From positions 467,791 through 531,790 of the forward strand of contig NMRA01000073.1 in the NCBI GenBank assembly GCA_002633005.1: a stretch of DNA of 64,000 nucleotides, in the 5' to 3' direction. Origin of the DNA: Phoronis australis (Eukaryota > Phoronida > Phoronidae). The notes below the pieces were generated by a model. It worked only from the letters and a program-made list of their open reading frames with translations, was not told the origin of the DNA and ran no database searches. Below are positions 25,367 through 39,600 of this stretch, piece by piece (within the stretch, counting starts at the first letter, position 1; every line of letters starts with the position of its first letter). The position numbers were made by a program, and so were the translations under genes.

Positions 25367-26204
25367 AGAACAATATATATAAACTAGCATTACTTCTGTT
25401 AACTGACAATAAGTATAGTTCGATAATCGCTTCTGCTACTAAGTGACAATATAATCAGAACAGAAGATAGCCGTGGAGTTTTTCTGACAGTCTTTCGAGT
25501 CCCACGCACTTTAACATGCCTCTGAAATCTAAGAGATGTCCCGAAATAGGCTCACTAATAAGTGTGGTGAAAACTTACCCATGGAATATATTACCCTATG
25601 TGGCATACATATTGTATCAATATACTGATTTCAGACAAAACCAATAGCCAAAAATGCCTTTTTTCATTTTCAAATGTTTCTCACATTGTTCCAAACATCC
25701 ACACTTATTTGGCAGAAGCTGTGGAACAATCTTGAAGATGGACAGTCGTTTAAATTGCTACTAGATACGTTTCATGGAAAAAATCATACACTAAAATTCC
25801 AGTTGTCGGACATACCGAGTCCTAAAGTGGTGAGATTTTACTAGACTTTAAAGCATTTACCAGAGTAAGAGGAAGAACTTAGTTAAACATGTGTAACTTG
25901 CATCTAATTTTAAACTTGACACCAATGTATTTCTGCACAGGTGCCACAACTGCTCAGGTAACAAACCAACAGGATACATTATGAAAAACTGAAACAGGAG
26001 CTCCTAACCAGTATCTAGATGAACAAGTAGGGACGATGGTGCTGACATCTAAAGAGCTTTGAGAACACTAGGTTGGGTCAGCCACCAGCAAGACCACCAT
26101 CAGGCAAACACAAGGCATAAGCCATAATGTGGTACACAGGGTTATCTAGTGTTGAGTAACACTGTCAATTAACTTGAGAGCACACCATGTCATGTGACTT
26201 AAGT

Positions 26205-26355
26205 GCCCTCGACTACCAGTTACCCTTGGACAACTTACTCCTGGAATGATTTGTCGCCAGGCTCAGTAACAGCGTGGACGCTATTTGACACAAATGTGAC
26301 AACATATCCACCTTAGGTAGGGTAACTTGTTCTAGCACAACTTGTCCTAGTATAC
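26205..26355. repeat. Dispersed repeat family copy
   Basis: It has words in common with 2466-2604 and 39455-39600, including gttaccc, acaacttgtcc and gacacaaatgtg. Ends are not defined. Confidence 0.4.
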
Positions 26356-27414
26356 CAGTAGACAAGGCATCAGTAATTACCAGCGGTGCAATTGCTCAGT
26401 TACACACAGGAGTGTTGAATCACTTTTGTGCAAAGTCGCAATGCAACGTATAGGCTGTGTTGTATGTATGGACACTCACTTTAAAGGGATGGGGGGACAA
26501 GTTGATCTAGGATATGTTGGTTTAGGGTAACTCCTTGTGTGGACATGACTCATAATTTCCAATAGTACTCACACTACAGAATAAAGTAATCACTGAGGTA
26601 ATACAATTAAAAGACAACAGTAAACGCATGTCACTAAAGACCAGCCTAGTTATGAAACATCTCAATACTGTTGAATTTTTGATGAAGGTGGGTTATAAAA
26701 AAGAACATATCACGCCAAGTAGTCTATCCCTAACCTGTAGGCCTTCCATTTTTACCATTTTAACAAAGTAAATATGCATAAATCAAAACTTATGCAAACT
26801 TTCCATGCTAGGGACTCAAGTAAAGCAAGTTGCCATTTTGAGGCTCTCTTATTTATAGCACCACATCGATTTTGACGTAAAAGAGGTGACACAAACTGTA
26901 TCATCCACAAAAGAACAAGTATTCCAGTTAAAACCAGATTTCGCCAGCAATCAAATCAACTACCTAATACTGAAAGATTTTACTTCTCATTTTTGAGATG
27001 TGAAAAATCTACTTTAATTTACACTTATTTGTATAGCAGACAAATTATAGATGAAACTGGTTGCCCGAAAGTAAAACTGTGGAAAATTCTGAAATTTTTT
27101 TAACATGAGGCATTTATCCTGATGTGTACGAAGATATGTTTTCAAAATGCATGGACACAAATACAGGCTTTATCTATCTTTTTATCTGACTTCATTGAAA
27201 AGACCAATTGTTGACTAATGCAAGAAAGTGCAGTTTTCAAAACTAAGCAGAGAACTTTACTGACAGGTCATTAAATCAAAAATCAACTTTTTGATTAGTC
27301 AGATTTAGTTGGGATCATTTCTCCAGAAACATATTGCTAAACAGAAGGCTGGAAATTGTGTAGGCATGGCCTACCAAATGCCTTGACATCAGGGTCTAGC
27401 TTTTTGGATTAGTA

Positions 27415-27562
27415 CCTGGGCAGAGTTCATCAACTGTCTCACAGCAAGAAAAATCTAGCCAAAATCACATACTTTCATTGAAAATACACGGTGATATCAT
27501 GTGGAAACTCGCGAGATCCTGTTTCTCTTGCGAGACACTAACGTCACTGAACTCTAGCCTGG
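27415..27562. mobile_element. MITE-like element, second copy
   Basis: Left end CCTGGGCAGAGTTCA, right end TGAACTCTAGCCTGG. The interior matches the reverse complement of 25237-25366 (shared words aaaatacacgg and ctcgcga). Confidence 0.6.
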
Positions 27563-28131
27563 TTATAGGCAGTCTGTACTAAACAGGTAACAGTAGATAA
27601 TCTGTTATACACCTGGCATATGCTTTAAAAGCTTCTCTGATTGCATAGAATCATTATAAATCAAAATGTCATAAATGTGAGGATTGCATTTTAAAGGCAC
27701 TACAAAACATGCTATGGCTTCAAAGGCATCCATTTGTGTTCCAAGGCGTTCTTGCCCTTCCACAGCAACACTGTTGTGTTCTTATTCTTTGCTCCAGTAG
27801 AAATAGTTTACTAGTATCAGTACAGTAAATCACTTGGAATGTCCCAATGGCCACTCTCCCTCGGCAGCCCAAAATTAACAAACCATGAGAAGCTCAATGG
27901 GCCTGGTCTCAAGGAATCTTCCCACGCCTATAGTAATTCATGTACAATCTGAGTTCAGAATAAGATCACAACAACTTTATAACTAGAAAGTGGTCTCAAA
28001 TTAACCTTTATTTTTGTCGGCAAGGGTAAGGTTATTTCCCTTAACTGCACTAAGTTGAAAACGTTAAAATTCAATAACAAGACTGGGGAACCCAATATAA
28101 TCACAATATGGCAGGAAAGAGGAAACAATAC

Positions 28132-28626
28132 CTGACTTTGGCTGTGTCCTTGATTTTCTTTTGCATCTCTGAAGTACCTATTGGCCATTCATTTGAGACA
28201 GGCGTTGTTACAATTGATGTGGAAAAACATGTTTCTTTATGGTGGAATGTCTGACTACGTGTCGGGCTGTTGGAGGATGCTGGTAGCCTATTGGGACTAT
28301 GCGTCCGTGGGACAGTACCACAAGAGTAGCCAGGCTTCGTTTTAGGTTCCTTATCCGACTGTGTGCACGCATACTTTCGTGACAGAGGATCACTGCGAGG
28401 ATTCTTGGTGGAGGAACTGAATTCCGTAGTCAAGCTCGTATCACCGTGAAGACTTGCAGAAGTCTGTGCATGTGGCCAGTCTATGGCAGTCTCTTTGCTG
28501 GCGCCACGCTGAGAACTAGTGTCAAATGCCTTCTTGTACTGACCGACTGCAGTCAAGGCATCAGAGGCGACATTCTGGACAGACTTTTTGCCGTTGTGGA
28601 TGGCATACTTTCCAGAGCGGTTCATG
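28132..28626 (-). CDS. Gene A, exon 2 (large Ser/Thr-rich exon)
   Basis: The longest credible coding exon in the window, with 164 codons. It starts MNRSGKYAIHNGKKSVQNVA, contains DALTAVGQYKKAFD, then a Ser/Thr/Pro-rich disordered region, and ends EMQKKIKDTAKV. The donor AAAGTCAG/GTATTG is good. The acceptor tatttcatcag gives a one-base start that joins exon 1 in frame. Alternatively the ATG at 28625 could be the initiator. G+C is higher than in the flanks. I cannot name the family: I see no catalytic motif, signal peptide or membrane segment. The N-terminal 40 residues look helical and basic; the rest is probably unstructured. Confidence 0.6.
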
Positions 28627-28649
28627 CTGATGAAATACTACTTTAAAAC

Positions 28650-31600
28650 ATGAGTCAAGCAAGTCGTATCCTAAGTAAATAAATCAAGATACAATCGAGA
28701 ACTCGAGCTGACGAATTCGGAAACAATCCATCAATATTAACCCTTGTCTGTAAATGATGGGATCTCAATCGAAAACGACTGCCAAGGAAACTTCAATGGT
28801 ATCCAAGACACAGTTAATATCCGACATCAAAATGCTAGACTCCAATTGACATATTCCTAGAAGCAATTTACCAGGCGAAATCAAATTGCCGCTATGGATT
28901 TGCATGAATGAGAAACAGGCAACAAATCCAGAACCTCCACGGAAGCATGCAGTTGTACAACCAGCAATTAAGGACACATAAGTTGAGGACTGGCAGCACG
29001 CTACAGCCAGCAAGTGACCACTCTATCTTCTACCAATCAATACTGTAGCCGATGGCAAATCTGAGTTGTGATTATTGGCGATGAGTGATAAGACAGGAAG
29101 ATGATTCCTTTCCTTCTGTCTCTTGAACTTTCAGCTAAAACGTCAATACGTCGACGGCAAAATGGCGACACACTGAAGACGTGATTTACCGTTAGACGGA
29201 CACAGTTGCTCTTAAGTGAGATGTCAGGTCGACTTAACGGAAATGCGTTCAACACACTCAAAGTCAATAGTGATGACGACCTTCACCATTTAGGTGATGG
29301 CATCAATTATCACTAATTCTTATGCGCTTGGGATTCAAATATTGCGACGCATGTAACAGTGTAGCAGTAGCAAACACAATTCAGCCCTTTGGTCATGATC
29401 ACAATGTAGTCTTTCAACACTTCCCAAAACAGGTGCAAACAAATTTGGTCACTCGGATATTGATTACAAAAATAAAATTGCCAAAAACACAAGGAGGCAA
29501 GAGTTAGCTGTAGAGATTCGGATCAAAAAGTTTTAACGCACGCGACCCTGGTGTATTACTTGTTGTGACGTTGTTCCGTTGTGAAGTTGTTCCGCTGCCA
29601 TATTCAAATATATTGGCAGCGTTTATCATCAAGAAATGGCTTTCACAGCTTTCAAATCAGAGCTGGTTGATTTAAACAAAATACCACTTCTTCAAAGTAG
29701 AAAAACAGGAAAATGATAGGGTAAAATATCACAAATTTAGGACACCATAGAGTGGACACCTGAAATATTATTTCTTTAAATTTTTCATAAAAGTCGAGTC
29801 GCACCAAATAAGTGCTTCTGTATAATAGCTGCCATAAAACAACGTTTTGAGAAATTTATGGGCATTCACAGCAATGTCATAAGTTTTGATTTTTTTTTAA
29901 ATTTTGGCAATTATATCTGCTTAAAATAGGTGAGATTTCATCATACCATTTGACCAATCTGAATCACTCCTTGAAATAACAATAACACTATAGGAAATAC
30001 TATTTCCAGATGCAAAGAAAAAATAACGACCATCTTACGGAATCATAAAATTGAAAGTATTGTACCAAGAGAAAAAGAGGACATACGCATCACTCTCACT
30101 TTTATCAAAAGTAATGTAAATGAACAATTCAGAAAAAAATGAAGGTCTAAGAATTCAATTTTATAAAGCCTGATGAACAGCCCGGAGATAACCCACAACC
30201 CCTGTTGTACCAACAGGACGCTACGGTAATTAGATTTTTCTCTGTCACTCATTTCGCTCCATTAAGGAGATGGCAAATATGGCGAAGAAAAAGGACAGTA
30301 ATTAACCAATAATACAAAATTGAATTATGCTCACTAAATCAACCTGCACAGTCTGCCAAGAGAGTACCACATATTCAGTATTATTTATGAACAAACCTCT
30401 GTTGGTGAAGAAATTACGCAATGGTCAACCAATGCCATGTAACAAGATCCAAAAATCCAAGCACGTCTATAGTCAGCTAATGTAAGATAATAGAACAATC
30501 ATGAGTGAATACAGGTGGACCCACTTTTGGACCCTTGAGTGAGATTTCTAGCTATTCAACTCAGTACATGTTGATAAATAAAAAAGGTTTCAGATATTTC
30601 GTTCAATGGGCCCGGTTGCGCAGGTCTGTTGCAATGGGCATCAGACCACATGCACTATTTCTTTTTTAATGGAGTGTGAGATTTTTGTATGTTAACTTGT
30701 ACTTTTATGAATCGTGTTAAGCTAAAAGTATATTATTAAAGTAAAGGTAATCTTCAAAATATTGGTGAGATCTGAGGTTACTTCAACTTCTATTTTTTCC
30801 TTCAGAACTGATTTGTTAAATCAAGCTATGCATTAACACACTCTACTTAAAAGATGAATGTATGGGTTCAAAGCATTTGATAACCTCAAAGAATTTGATA
30901 CCTTCTTATGTCTCATAGAATCATTCATCCGATCCCATGAATATTTCCTCTACCTCAGGCAAAACAAGAATCAATATTCAATTACTCAGAGACCACCAGG
31001 TGGCAGGCAAGGTCACTCTCAGACACATGGTATACTAAAAGCTAACTGGCAAAAATGCACACCCTGGAACATCAATTGACATGCATCGTTTCCCAGTGGA
31101 CAATGACTAATCAATATACATATGTAGAACTGATAAAAACCAGAAGAAAATGGTGCTCGCATAAATTTGGTTAGCCAGTTTCAACTTTTCCAGCTTAAAA
31201 TATATCTAGGAATACTGACCATCTTAGAGACAGCTGATATTTTAACAAGTCTTAAAAGACTTGCCAATTGTGGATGACCTTTGAAGAGTGTAGAAGAAAT
31301 GTTTTCCTAGCATATGAACACAGTGAAGAAAAATAAAAATGAAAAATAAGTCGAAACCAATTTGAGATTTTGAAAATGGCCCCATGTTTGAGTATGAATG
31401 GAGCCATGACTTCAATATTGTTGACTGAGACAACAGAAAGTTCAAGTCATTCAAGGCCTCATGACTTCGATACTGTTAATATTATCACTAGATCAAGATG
31501 GCTCCAACACAGTGCATGTCAATAACACCAATTTCTAATATCACGCGCTTCCCATTTAACACCCAGGGAGAGCAGCTTATTGTTGAAACTAAAATACCAG

Positions 31601-32340
31601 TGACCAAAACAATAATGTTAGCAATATGAAGTCTAACATATGATGACAATACGGATCCAACAGTGGATTTCTGTTTTTGGCTAGAATTGGAATACTTGCA
31701 TAAGATGTACAGATAATAGACTAAATCGCACCAGGGTGAAAACAAGGCCTCCAAAAATGACTCAAACATGACCCGTAGGTCCCCAAAACTGGCAGAGGCT
31801 CTATAGTCATTTTTTTTCTAAAGTTACCCCTGGACGGTATAAATTGGTGGTGGGGATTAGGTCAAAAACGGAAATTTAAAAGTGAAAAATTGGACAGTTT
31901 GCAAGACAATGTTTTAGTTCCAACATCAACGTTAATTTATAAATATACAGTAGTTCAGAGGAATTATAACTAGTTAAAAACCTGAGCCACATTGGCATTT
32001 GACAATTAGATGAATAATTTTTGCAAACATATTATGGCATTAGCGTCACATCCCCACTGTTGAGCAATGCTTCATGACAGTTGACAACCAAATTTATCCA
32101 ACCAATACAATTATACACAGCCTCTCTGTCATACACCAGTCAACTGCAGCTCTTCCCAAACCCCAAGTCTCATTAATTATAAACATAGAATTGCAATAGT
32201 TGTTTTCTTGTAATCAAAATATCAGGGCACGATTTAGAATGTTCAAAGAGAACGGAGAACAAACAGGATTGAGACCGGATGCAGTAGGCATCCGCTCTCA
32301 ACATACTGCAAAACAGCTAGAGTTCCAAACCAACCATGCA
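28650..32340. other. Gene A intron 1
   Basis: No exon is supported. A short CpG-containing stretch at 29530-29720 has a 26-codon plus-strand frame starting MAFTAFKSELVDLNK, without a usable donor. The rest is AT-rich and featureless to me. Confidence 0.4.
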
Positions 32341-32346
32341 ACTCAC

Positions 32347-32390
32347 CCGGTCTGTTTCAAAGCCTCCATAGCCTTACCAGCCATCCTCAT
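32347..32390 (-). CDS. Gene A, exon 1 (start of coding region)
   Basis: The exon encodes MRMAGKAMEALKQT plus two bases of a Gly codon, followed by an excellent donor, ACCGG/GTGAGT. Upstream sequence (gggcagcgcc) is more GC-rich, as expected near a first exon. A second ATG two codons downstream would give MAGKAMEALKQT. The phase joins exon 2 directly. With all 13 exons the reading frame totals 1455 bases. Confidence 0.5.
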
Positions 32391-32449
32391 CCTCGGACAA
32401 GGGTCGAAAACATCGAAAGAAATGGCGCTGCCCGAGTAAACACTGTTTT

Positions 32450-35400
32450 CACTCCTCCACCAGGTGAGGCCAATAATTACTCAAGATTAATTACTACACA
32501 GGTGCTTACAATCAAATGCATTAACATCCACTTCCAACGTGTCCAAATGTTTCGAATATACATGAAAACTTGTACAAGCTCGGTTATCAAACATCCGGAA
32601 AGTCGTGTTACGTAAATGAAAAGCCTTTCACCTCCACTTTAGAAAAGCCAATTTTGCAAACTGACTTTTGCTGAATCCAATCTATAGATCGTGCTATGTC
32701 TGTGAATTCCGACAAATGTCAGTTAGCAGGAAGACTCGTGTCAAGACAGTTTAACTGTAACTGGATCAGTTGACTCATATCTTTGGTTGACTGGAACCGT
32801 TAGCCGCTGTAAGGTGAATGAAAGCTTGTATGATGTAGTACACCGATGGAATCCACCAATTCAATAATCATTCAGACTGTGAGACTAAATGAAGCAGGTT
32901 TTGTCTAATGAAGATGGGAAGTGTGGGCTGGTGTTTACAAGTGGGGGATTCCACAGCAGGTCAGTTGGCAAATAAAAACTTAACTTTCAGCCATTAGATG
33001 GCACACCATCAAAGGATATTTTCACAGCAATTAAAATTCCATTGGGTCAACACCGGCAAAGCAATAGTACAAACCAAGAAGGTATATGACTGAAAAGCGT
33101 CCGGGGCAAAATCATCTTGCACTCGGTGAAAATGCAGACTGACTGCAGCTAGAATGTGACCAACTTAAAGAAATTCCAGGGCAGCTTTCGACCAAGACAG
33201 AAATTCAAAAAGACACGTCTCCAAACATAAGACTCCAAGTATCCACTTCAAAAGACAGCAACAAACCACAGTTAACATCAATCTTATCCTTTTTCCACAA
33301 AGCACATTAATGTCCAATACACATCGTTTCAACCATACCATACCAGGTTGGTTATTAAAGATTTATGCAATGTGATCTAGGACACTTTTGAAGTTCAGTC
33401 GCAATCTGTCACAAATTCTTTACTTGTATGTAGTTTAATGGCTACTGTATTAACAAAAAACATCCATGATCATCGATAATTAGCATGAATTGTTGTTACA
33501 AATCAAAATGATTACAATCACCATTCGTTGCCCACAAAATACAAATGATTTATTTGTCAATGAAGTTCACATTCATTCCACTTACCCCTGCCTAAGTTGT
33601 CCATTTTATGTTTGCTCAGTATGAGAACTATAAAGTCATATTCTTAACCAACAGGCACACACAAAAATCAACGGAATGAAAATCAAAGATCAAAGTTTAC
33701 TCTTTTATATAATAAAACCAATGAAAATCAGAAAAATTAACAGTAGTGCTTTTAAGGATTAAGAAAAACGTATATGATGGTTTCACCTTCGATCCAATAT
33801 TGTTACAGGCTAGATTATGTTATATTTTAGCAGATGGGCGTTAACACATTATCCTGTAGTACAATGTTACTGTGTCCACGAAACACATCAATCAAGCTTG
33901 CAGGGTATCACAGAAGATAAATTGATCTAGGTGAAAATATAGAAGGAAGTTTTGACTTCTGGGCAGATAATGCCAGCAAAAGTCTTCATGGCATCCAAAC
34001 AGACTTCAAAAGAACAGGACCTATTTTTTTAAATGTGTGTCTATGTTAGGTGTTCAACTGTGATTGGAGTGCATCGTAATTCCGGAGTCAACTCTTTTCC
34101 TTTACAGAGGTAAAAAATCGCATTGTATGATTAACCTAGTTTTCAAAAGGGACGGCTAACATCCTTCTGAGCCAAGAAGGACAAATAGAGACTGGTCTAT
34201 CACACCTCACTCTGCTTTTCAAACTTTTATGTCTGCATTGCAGCTCACTAATGTAGCAGTAAAACTTTATTGTCACAATGACAAATGGCAAAGTAATTTT
34301 AATGTGAAATAGTGGACAAGTACAGCTGCAGTAAACAACTAGGGGGCAAGTGTCTTACCAATACACGTGCAGCATTGTGGATAAATAACACAGGTGCTGC
34401 TGTAATCCTGTAAACCAGTCTTGGGAACTGACTTACACACTATGTCGACATATGCATCTCGCACCTCAACCGGTAAATGAAAGAATTAAAAACAGGTAGA
34501 GATATCATTTTGGCAGAAATGCTCGAGTGCTGAAAGACTTTTGTTCTGCAAGCTGTATGGTTTCTTGGTGTGTCTGCAGTAGAAGCTTTATAGAAAATCG
34601 TATCCTACCGATGGTACTGACGAATGTCTTGCAAATATTCCGTTTGCTAACTCAACCCACAACAAAGTAAACGATTTTTGCTCCAAGAGCATCTTTATAA
34701 ACATTGGTATAACGATTGAATTAGGTTTGTAAAAGATCTCTTTTCTTGTACTTGTGAGCTATTTAAGTATTATCACTGTTACTCAGGTCATAATCATATA
34801 TTTAATGATGTTAAACACCATGTTTCTAACGGCCAGTGTGGATGGCAGGACAAATTGCCCCTAAACAATTCATTTTCTTGTGAGAAAGCAATGTGTAATG
34901 GCTTATAGGTGAGGAATGACCCAAACTTAAGGTGGTTGCAATTTGAACTATTAAGCAGAATTTTGACAGCACTTTTCTAAAAATTATATATGTACCAGAA
35001 GCTGATTTAAGTTTTTATGCAAAAATACACCAAAGTCTTTACTAGTTTACAACACCTTTTTTGGGAATGTTCTACTGTAAAACATTTTTGGAACACACTT
35101 TTCTGATTCTTTTACCAATTGCAGCTGTCATATGAGGAGGGTAATCGTATATCTTTCAAAGTAATAGCTTTTGGTTTTCTCAAGTCTGGAAAAGAAGCTT
35201 CCTTGAACTTGTTAGTACTCTTAGCAAAACAATATAACAGGTATTTATAGGACTAAGTTTTCAGCAAATTTTCTATGTGTGAAGAACTTCTTGCTTGATG
35301 CTAAGAAGTGCTACCTTGTTGAGGGATATCACTTCCAAAAATCAAAAAGTGGATTTTTTAGCAAAATGGAACACAACTGCCGAGTTTCGTCATCCATAAT

Positions 35401-36380
35401 GTATTCGAGGTGAGCTTTTCTAGTCATATTTAAATTTGGTGTGCCTGAGGATTAAATGACTGTGAATGAGTCACTTATGTTCTTGTATTTCTATGCTTAT
35501 TTAATAATAAAGGAGATAAAAATTTTTTTTGCTCCAAGGGTTTTGACTTGCTGTGTCCCACTAAACTCTAGCATCGGTACTCCAAAAATTGCTGATCGAG
35601 GATTCTGAATGCCCACGTATTTCTTCTTCGTTCTCAATCAAATGAATTGAATTACGAATATTAATAAGTTTCCATTAGCTTTCATATAAGGTAATTCTTC
35701 CACTTATCTTGCGCAAAAACAATTACCACCACTGTCATGTTTCCATTTTCCAAAGGCCTTCTTGCAACAGAAACTTCCAATCAAATTTCATGACATCTAA
35801 ACTATTTTCCACTTCTTTCATTTACACAGATATAATTGCCAAAATTACCACCTTTCCAATTCAAAGGTTACTTATTAAATGCTTACAAATACTACACCAA
35901 ATGTTGCCTTATGGCATCTGCACAGGACAAACTATTTTAGTTATAGATTTGCTTAATATTTATTTTTGTGAGGAAATTTGACAGAATTTCACTTGTCCGT
36001 CATATTGTGTGCTAAACAAAGGAAAAATGTTCACACACAGCAGCACTTTTTTTTGCCCAACACCATAAGTTCACCAATTATTGAGAAAAAATCATGGAAA
36101 CTACATTGTACACAGAAAGATTCATAACTCTGCTACAGATATCAAAAGTTCCACAAGTGATATTTACAATTTGAAAGAAGGTACACCAGAACACACTATT
36201 CACTCCCTTGAATGCTAAAAACAGCCCAGGGACTGCGTTTTATTGTGTGAATTGCTAAATACCCACACATATTGATAGTTCAAATGAGCAAAAGACCCAG
36301 CGGGATGAGTTCAAGACAATTGATCAAGCAATAATTTGATTTCAACTGTTAATAAGGCAGTGTGACTGTGCCATCCAACG
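32450..36380. other. Noncoding stretch
   Basis: AT-rich with only short random frames. I see no supported exon, RNA gene or element here. Confidence 0.4.
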
Positions 36381-36387
36381 CCTACAA

Positions 36388-36832
36388 GGAATTTCCGTAG
36401 ATAAGCCCATGGGCGTGTATTCGGAAAATGAATAATTTCAGGCATTTTAGCAACACCAAATAAACACCTGGGCGTTTATTCGGAAAAGGGTGCGTGTAAT
36501 CGTGGCCATATAGTTTTGCTGACTTTGACATTTTTTTGCTTAAAACTGCGTTGTTTAATTTTATGTTAATAAATGTATAGTCCGCAAACACCTTGTTTGT
36601 TTTTATCAATGATAAATGCTCCAAAAAACTGGATTCTGTGACAAAAAGTTGATGATGAGTGGCTTTTTAAGAGGAAAATTTCCAAATAAATGCCCCACTG
36701 TCTGAAGACTTGACACCATAAGTTTTAACACCATTTAACACCAAATATACGCCCATGGGCTTGTATTTGGCAAAATTTTCTGAATAAACACCCAGGGGTG
36801 TTTCATCCGATGGGTTTATCTACGGAAAAACC
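36388..36832. mobile_element. TIR element, about 445 bases
   Basis: The inverted ends share TTCCGTAGATAAGCCCAT (36393-36410) and ATGGGTTTATCTACGGAA (36810-36827). Inside, GGGCGT and GTTTATTCGG words recur in both orientations (for example CTGGGCGTTTATTCGG). There is no open frame of note, so it is probably a nonautonomous DNA transposon. Target duplication not established. Confidence 0.6.
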
Positions 36833-36839
36833 CGGTACC

Positions 36840-39440
36840 CTCAATTTTATGCAGATTCCAAACAATAACTAACTACAACTCCTAAACTGTGATCAAGAAG
36901 TAATGCAGAGATGCATGACAATAAGACAACATGCCGGGATATAATGCTTTCTAGCGCTTTCTTGGCGTAACTCTCATTATTGTACATTGTAATAAACGTC
37001 AAAACAAAAAATAGGTTCAAAGGCTTCTGACATAACATTGAATTCGTGAACGTCCATGACTTTTCATAACAGTGTCTGATGGTAACAATGGTAACAGAAC
37101 TCAAAAATAAAAAGGCATTTATTTAGTGCTACTGTGCCCTAAAGTAGTGATATTTTGCTATAATTGTTAAAAATTCATCAATGTTATCACTGTGAATGTC
37201 ATGTTGTACACAAAGTTGGGCAACTCTACCCAGAGTATCGTTTCATATTTTATGTAATGCAAGAGCCAAAGCAAACATACAATCCATCAAAGCTGAACAG
37301 AGGTGTCCTGATCTTGACAAGACAAATCAGTCACTGCATTGGACTTGATCAAGTAACAGTGACTGAGGCCAGCACAACTGACAGAGTTTCAGATTTGAGT
37401 GTCTCTTGATCAAGCACGTTCTGCACTGATTCAGCGCACAATATGACTAATTTGTCAATTTCTCCATGAAAATGGAGATTAAAAAACATCCAGTCCATAT
37501 TATAACTAACAGGGTTTGTGCTGTGTAGCTTTTACAAAACAACAACTGGTTAATTCCCTTCATTTCCAACAAGGTTATCAGACTTTGAAAAATAAAAATT
37601 GGCATTATTTTTGTGCGAAATAACTAAATAAATACCCGTTCTTAAAATGACAACAAACAAGAACATTAAAGTCATAAGCCTACCAAAAACCAAATCTTGT
37701 ACAAGAGCACTAACAAGTAAAAAAAAAAACAATGTTTTACGCCATTCGTCATTTTCCTGCATTTAACATTACAGGCTTGACTCAGATGGCAGTGAGTAGC
37801 CATTTATTTCGTTTATTTTAAAAACACCCTAAAGCAACAGATATAGCAAAATCGCAAACACAACAGCAGTAGGGAACAAGTTGCTCTATGTTCCTCAAAA
37901 ACTGGTAACTTTTTCAAGCTTCTGTAGGACTGATCCAAAAACTATGGGTCACATAGGCTTAATTTTGGTCAACTTCGGATCATCCTATCTCAAAAATGGC
38001 TGATCGGATTCACAAGAAACTTTCGGATACTATGCTTTATACACTGTTCTTCAGAACGCTGTTAGGACTTGTTTTTAAAATGTTTCACATTTTCATAACA
38101 TGACATCAAAACATAGGACTTATATTTTTATGAAGAAAAATTGAAGTTGCAAAGTGGAACGGAAACGAAACCATAATTTACAAACGTTTTGAAGACTTTA
38201 ACAGGGTAATTTATATCATAAGAAATTTGGTCGTGTTATGGATCCTGTTGTTTTGCCACGAATGCGCCTTTATGTTTTGCAAAATTTTTATGAAAAACAA
38301 TGTCACATGACTTAATTAGTGGAAAATTGGGATAAAGTCAAAAATCAAATACCACGAAATTTTTGCTTTCCGACAATGTGCACTTTTGCCGAGATAAATT
38401 TTAAACTTTTGTACCGACTTGTCAGTAAGGACCTATATTTAACCTTAGAATTCCTCCTACTACTGGAAAGATAACTGATGTAATGTTCAGCAATAAGTTT
38501 GGCAAAGCTTTGAAATGGAGAAAAGTTAAATTGAAATCTTGTATTGACACAATATGTTTAAAAAATCTTCCGCCGGTCATATGACTAGTTTGACAACAGG
38601 TCAGGATTGCCATTAAAATAACTACATGCATTTCAGGAAGAACAGGTGTGAAATGATTTTGCACCATTAATTTCGCCAAAAAACATTATCTCAGTTTTAC
38701 CCATTTTCCCCGCACAGAATATCACATTATAAGCCTTCCATATTACTCAGTGTTAGTAGCCTACACAACTAGCCAGGCATCGCCAACAAGTATAGATTTT
38801 TTTAAGGACGAACAGCAAACAAAAGAGAACAACGGAAGCTATTCACAAGAGAACTATGTTAAATCTGGGTCACTGGTCATTACAGGGTGCTTTCCGTTGA
38901 ACCTACATTTAACATACAGGAATGTTTGAGTAGTCAGTCGTGATTGAAGAAGACAAAAATTTAAGGACTATTTAGTGCTAATTCCAATTGTGTAGTTGTT
39001 TTGCATAACTGTGCAGTAAAATCCAGCATATTGACCTTAAACATAAAATCCAATATCACTGACCTTAAACATGTTTTTCTTTTCATGTTTTAAATGTTAT
39101 TAACATCTGCAAAAAGGCAGCTGCTCGACAGGGTAACGTGCTTTGTGACGTGTTTTCAAAACCAAACTGATACATACACAACAAAGACATTCTGATATCA
39201 CGAAGCATAATCAAAGATAAAAGTTTGACAATATGTAAATCCTATCTAGTCCAGGTAGATAAGGTTAATTTCATTTTAACATTTCCTAAGAGTTCACTGG
39301 CTTGAATATGTGACCTTTCCTATCTGAACTGATTGTATCTTGACAGGGGAGTGATGTGATTATTGCTTTGTCAAGCCTTCTAGATAACACACCATGATAA
39401 AATATGTTAAGAGTACTTCCAGAACTAAACCATGTAGTGA
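36840..39440. other. Noncoding stretch
   Basis: This stretch has no exon, RNA gene or element that I can support. The short frames present lack splice context. Confidence 0.35.
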
Positions 39441-39454
39441 TGTAACATGTGACC

Positions 39455-39600
39455 ACACTCCAAGTCACCCCAGAACAACTAGTCTTAGATAAACTTGCCC
39501 CAGTTCAGCCTAGTGTCCACACTACACATTCTACCCATGCGACAAATATGGCGAAAATATGATTAGACACCCCTATTTGTGTAACTGAGCAAGCAGGCTG
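39455..39600. repeat. Dispersed repeat family copy
   Basis: Shares cacactacacattctaccc and gcgacaaatatggc-type words, and a gagcaagca block, with 2466-2604. A further related stretch may follow at about 39700-39840. Confidence 0.4.

Noticed and set aside
27430-27465. 22-base exon with good acceptor and donor
   Set aside because: It lies inside a MITE copy.
29636-29716. Plus-strand start MAFTAFKSELVDLNK
   Set aside because: It stops after 26 codons with no donor before the stop.
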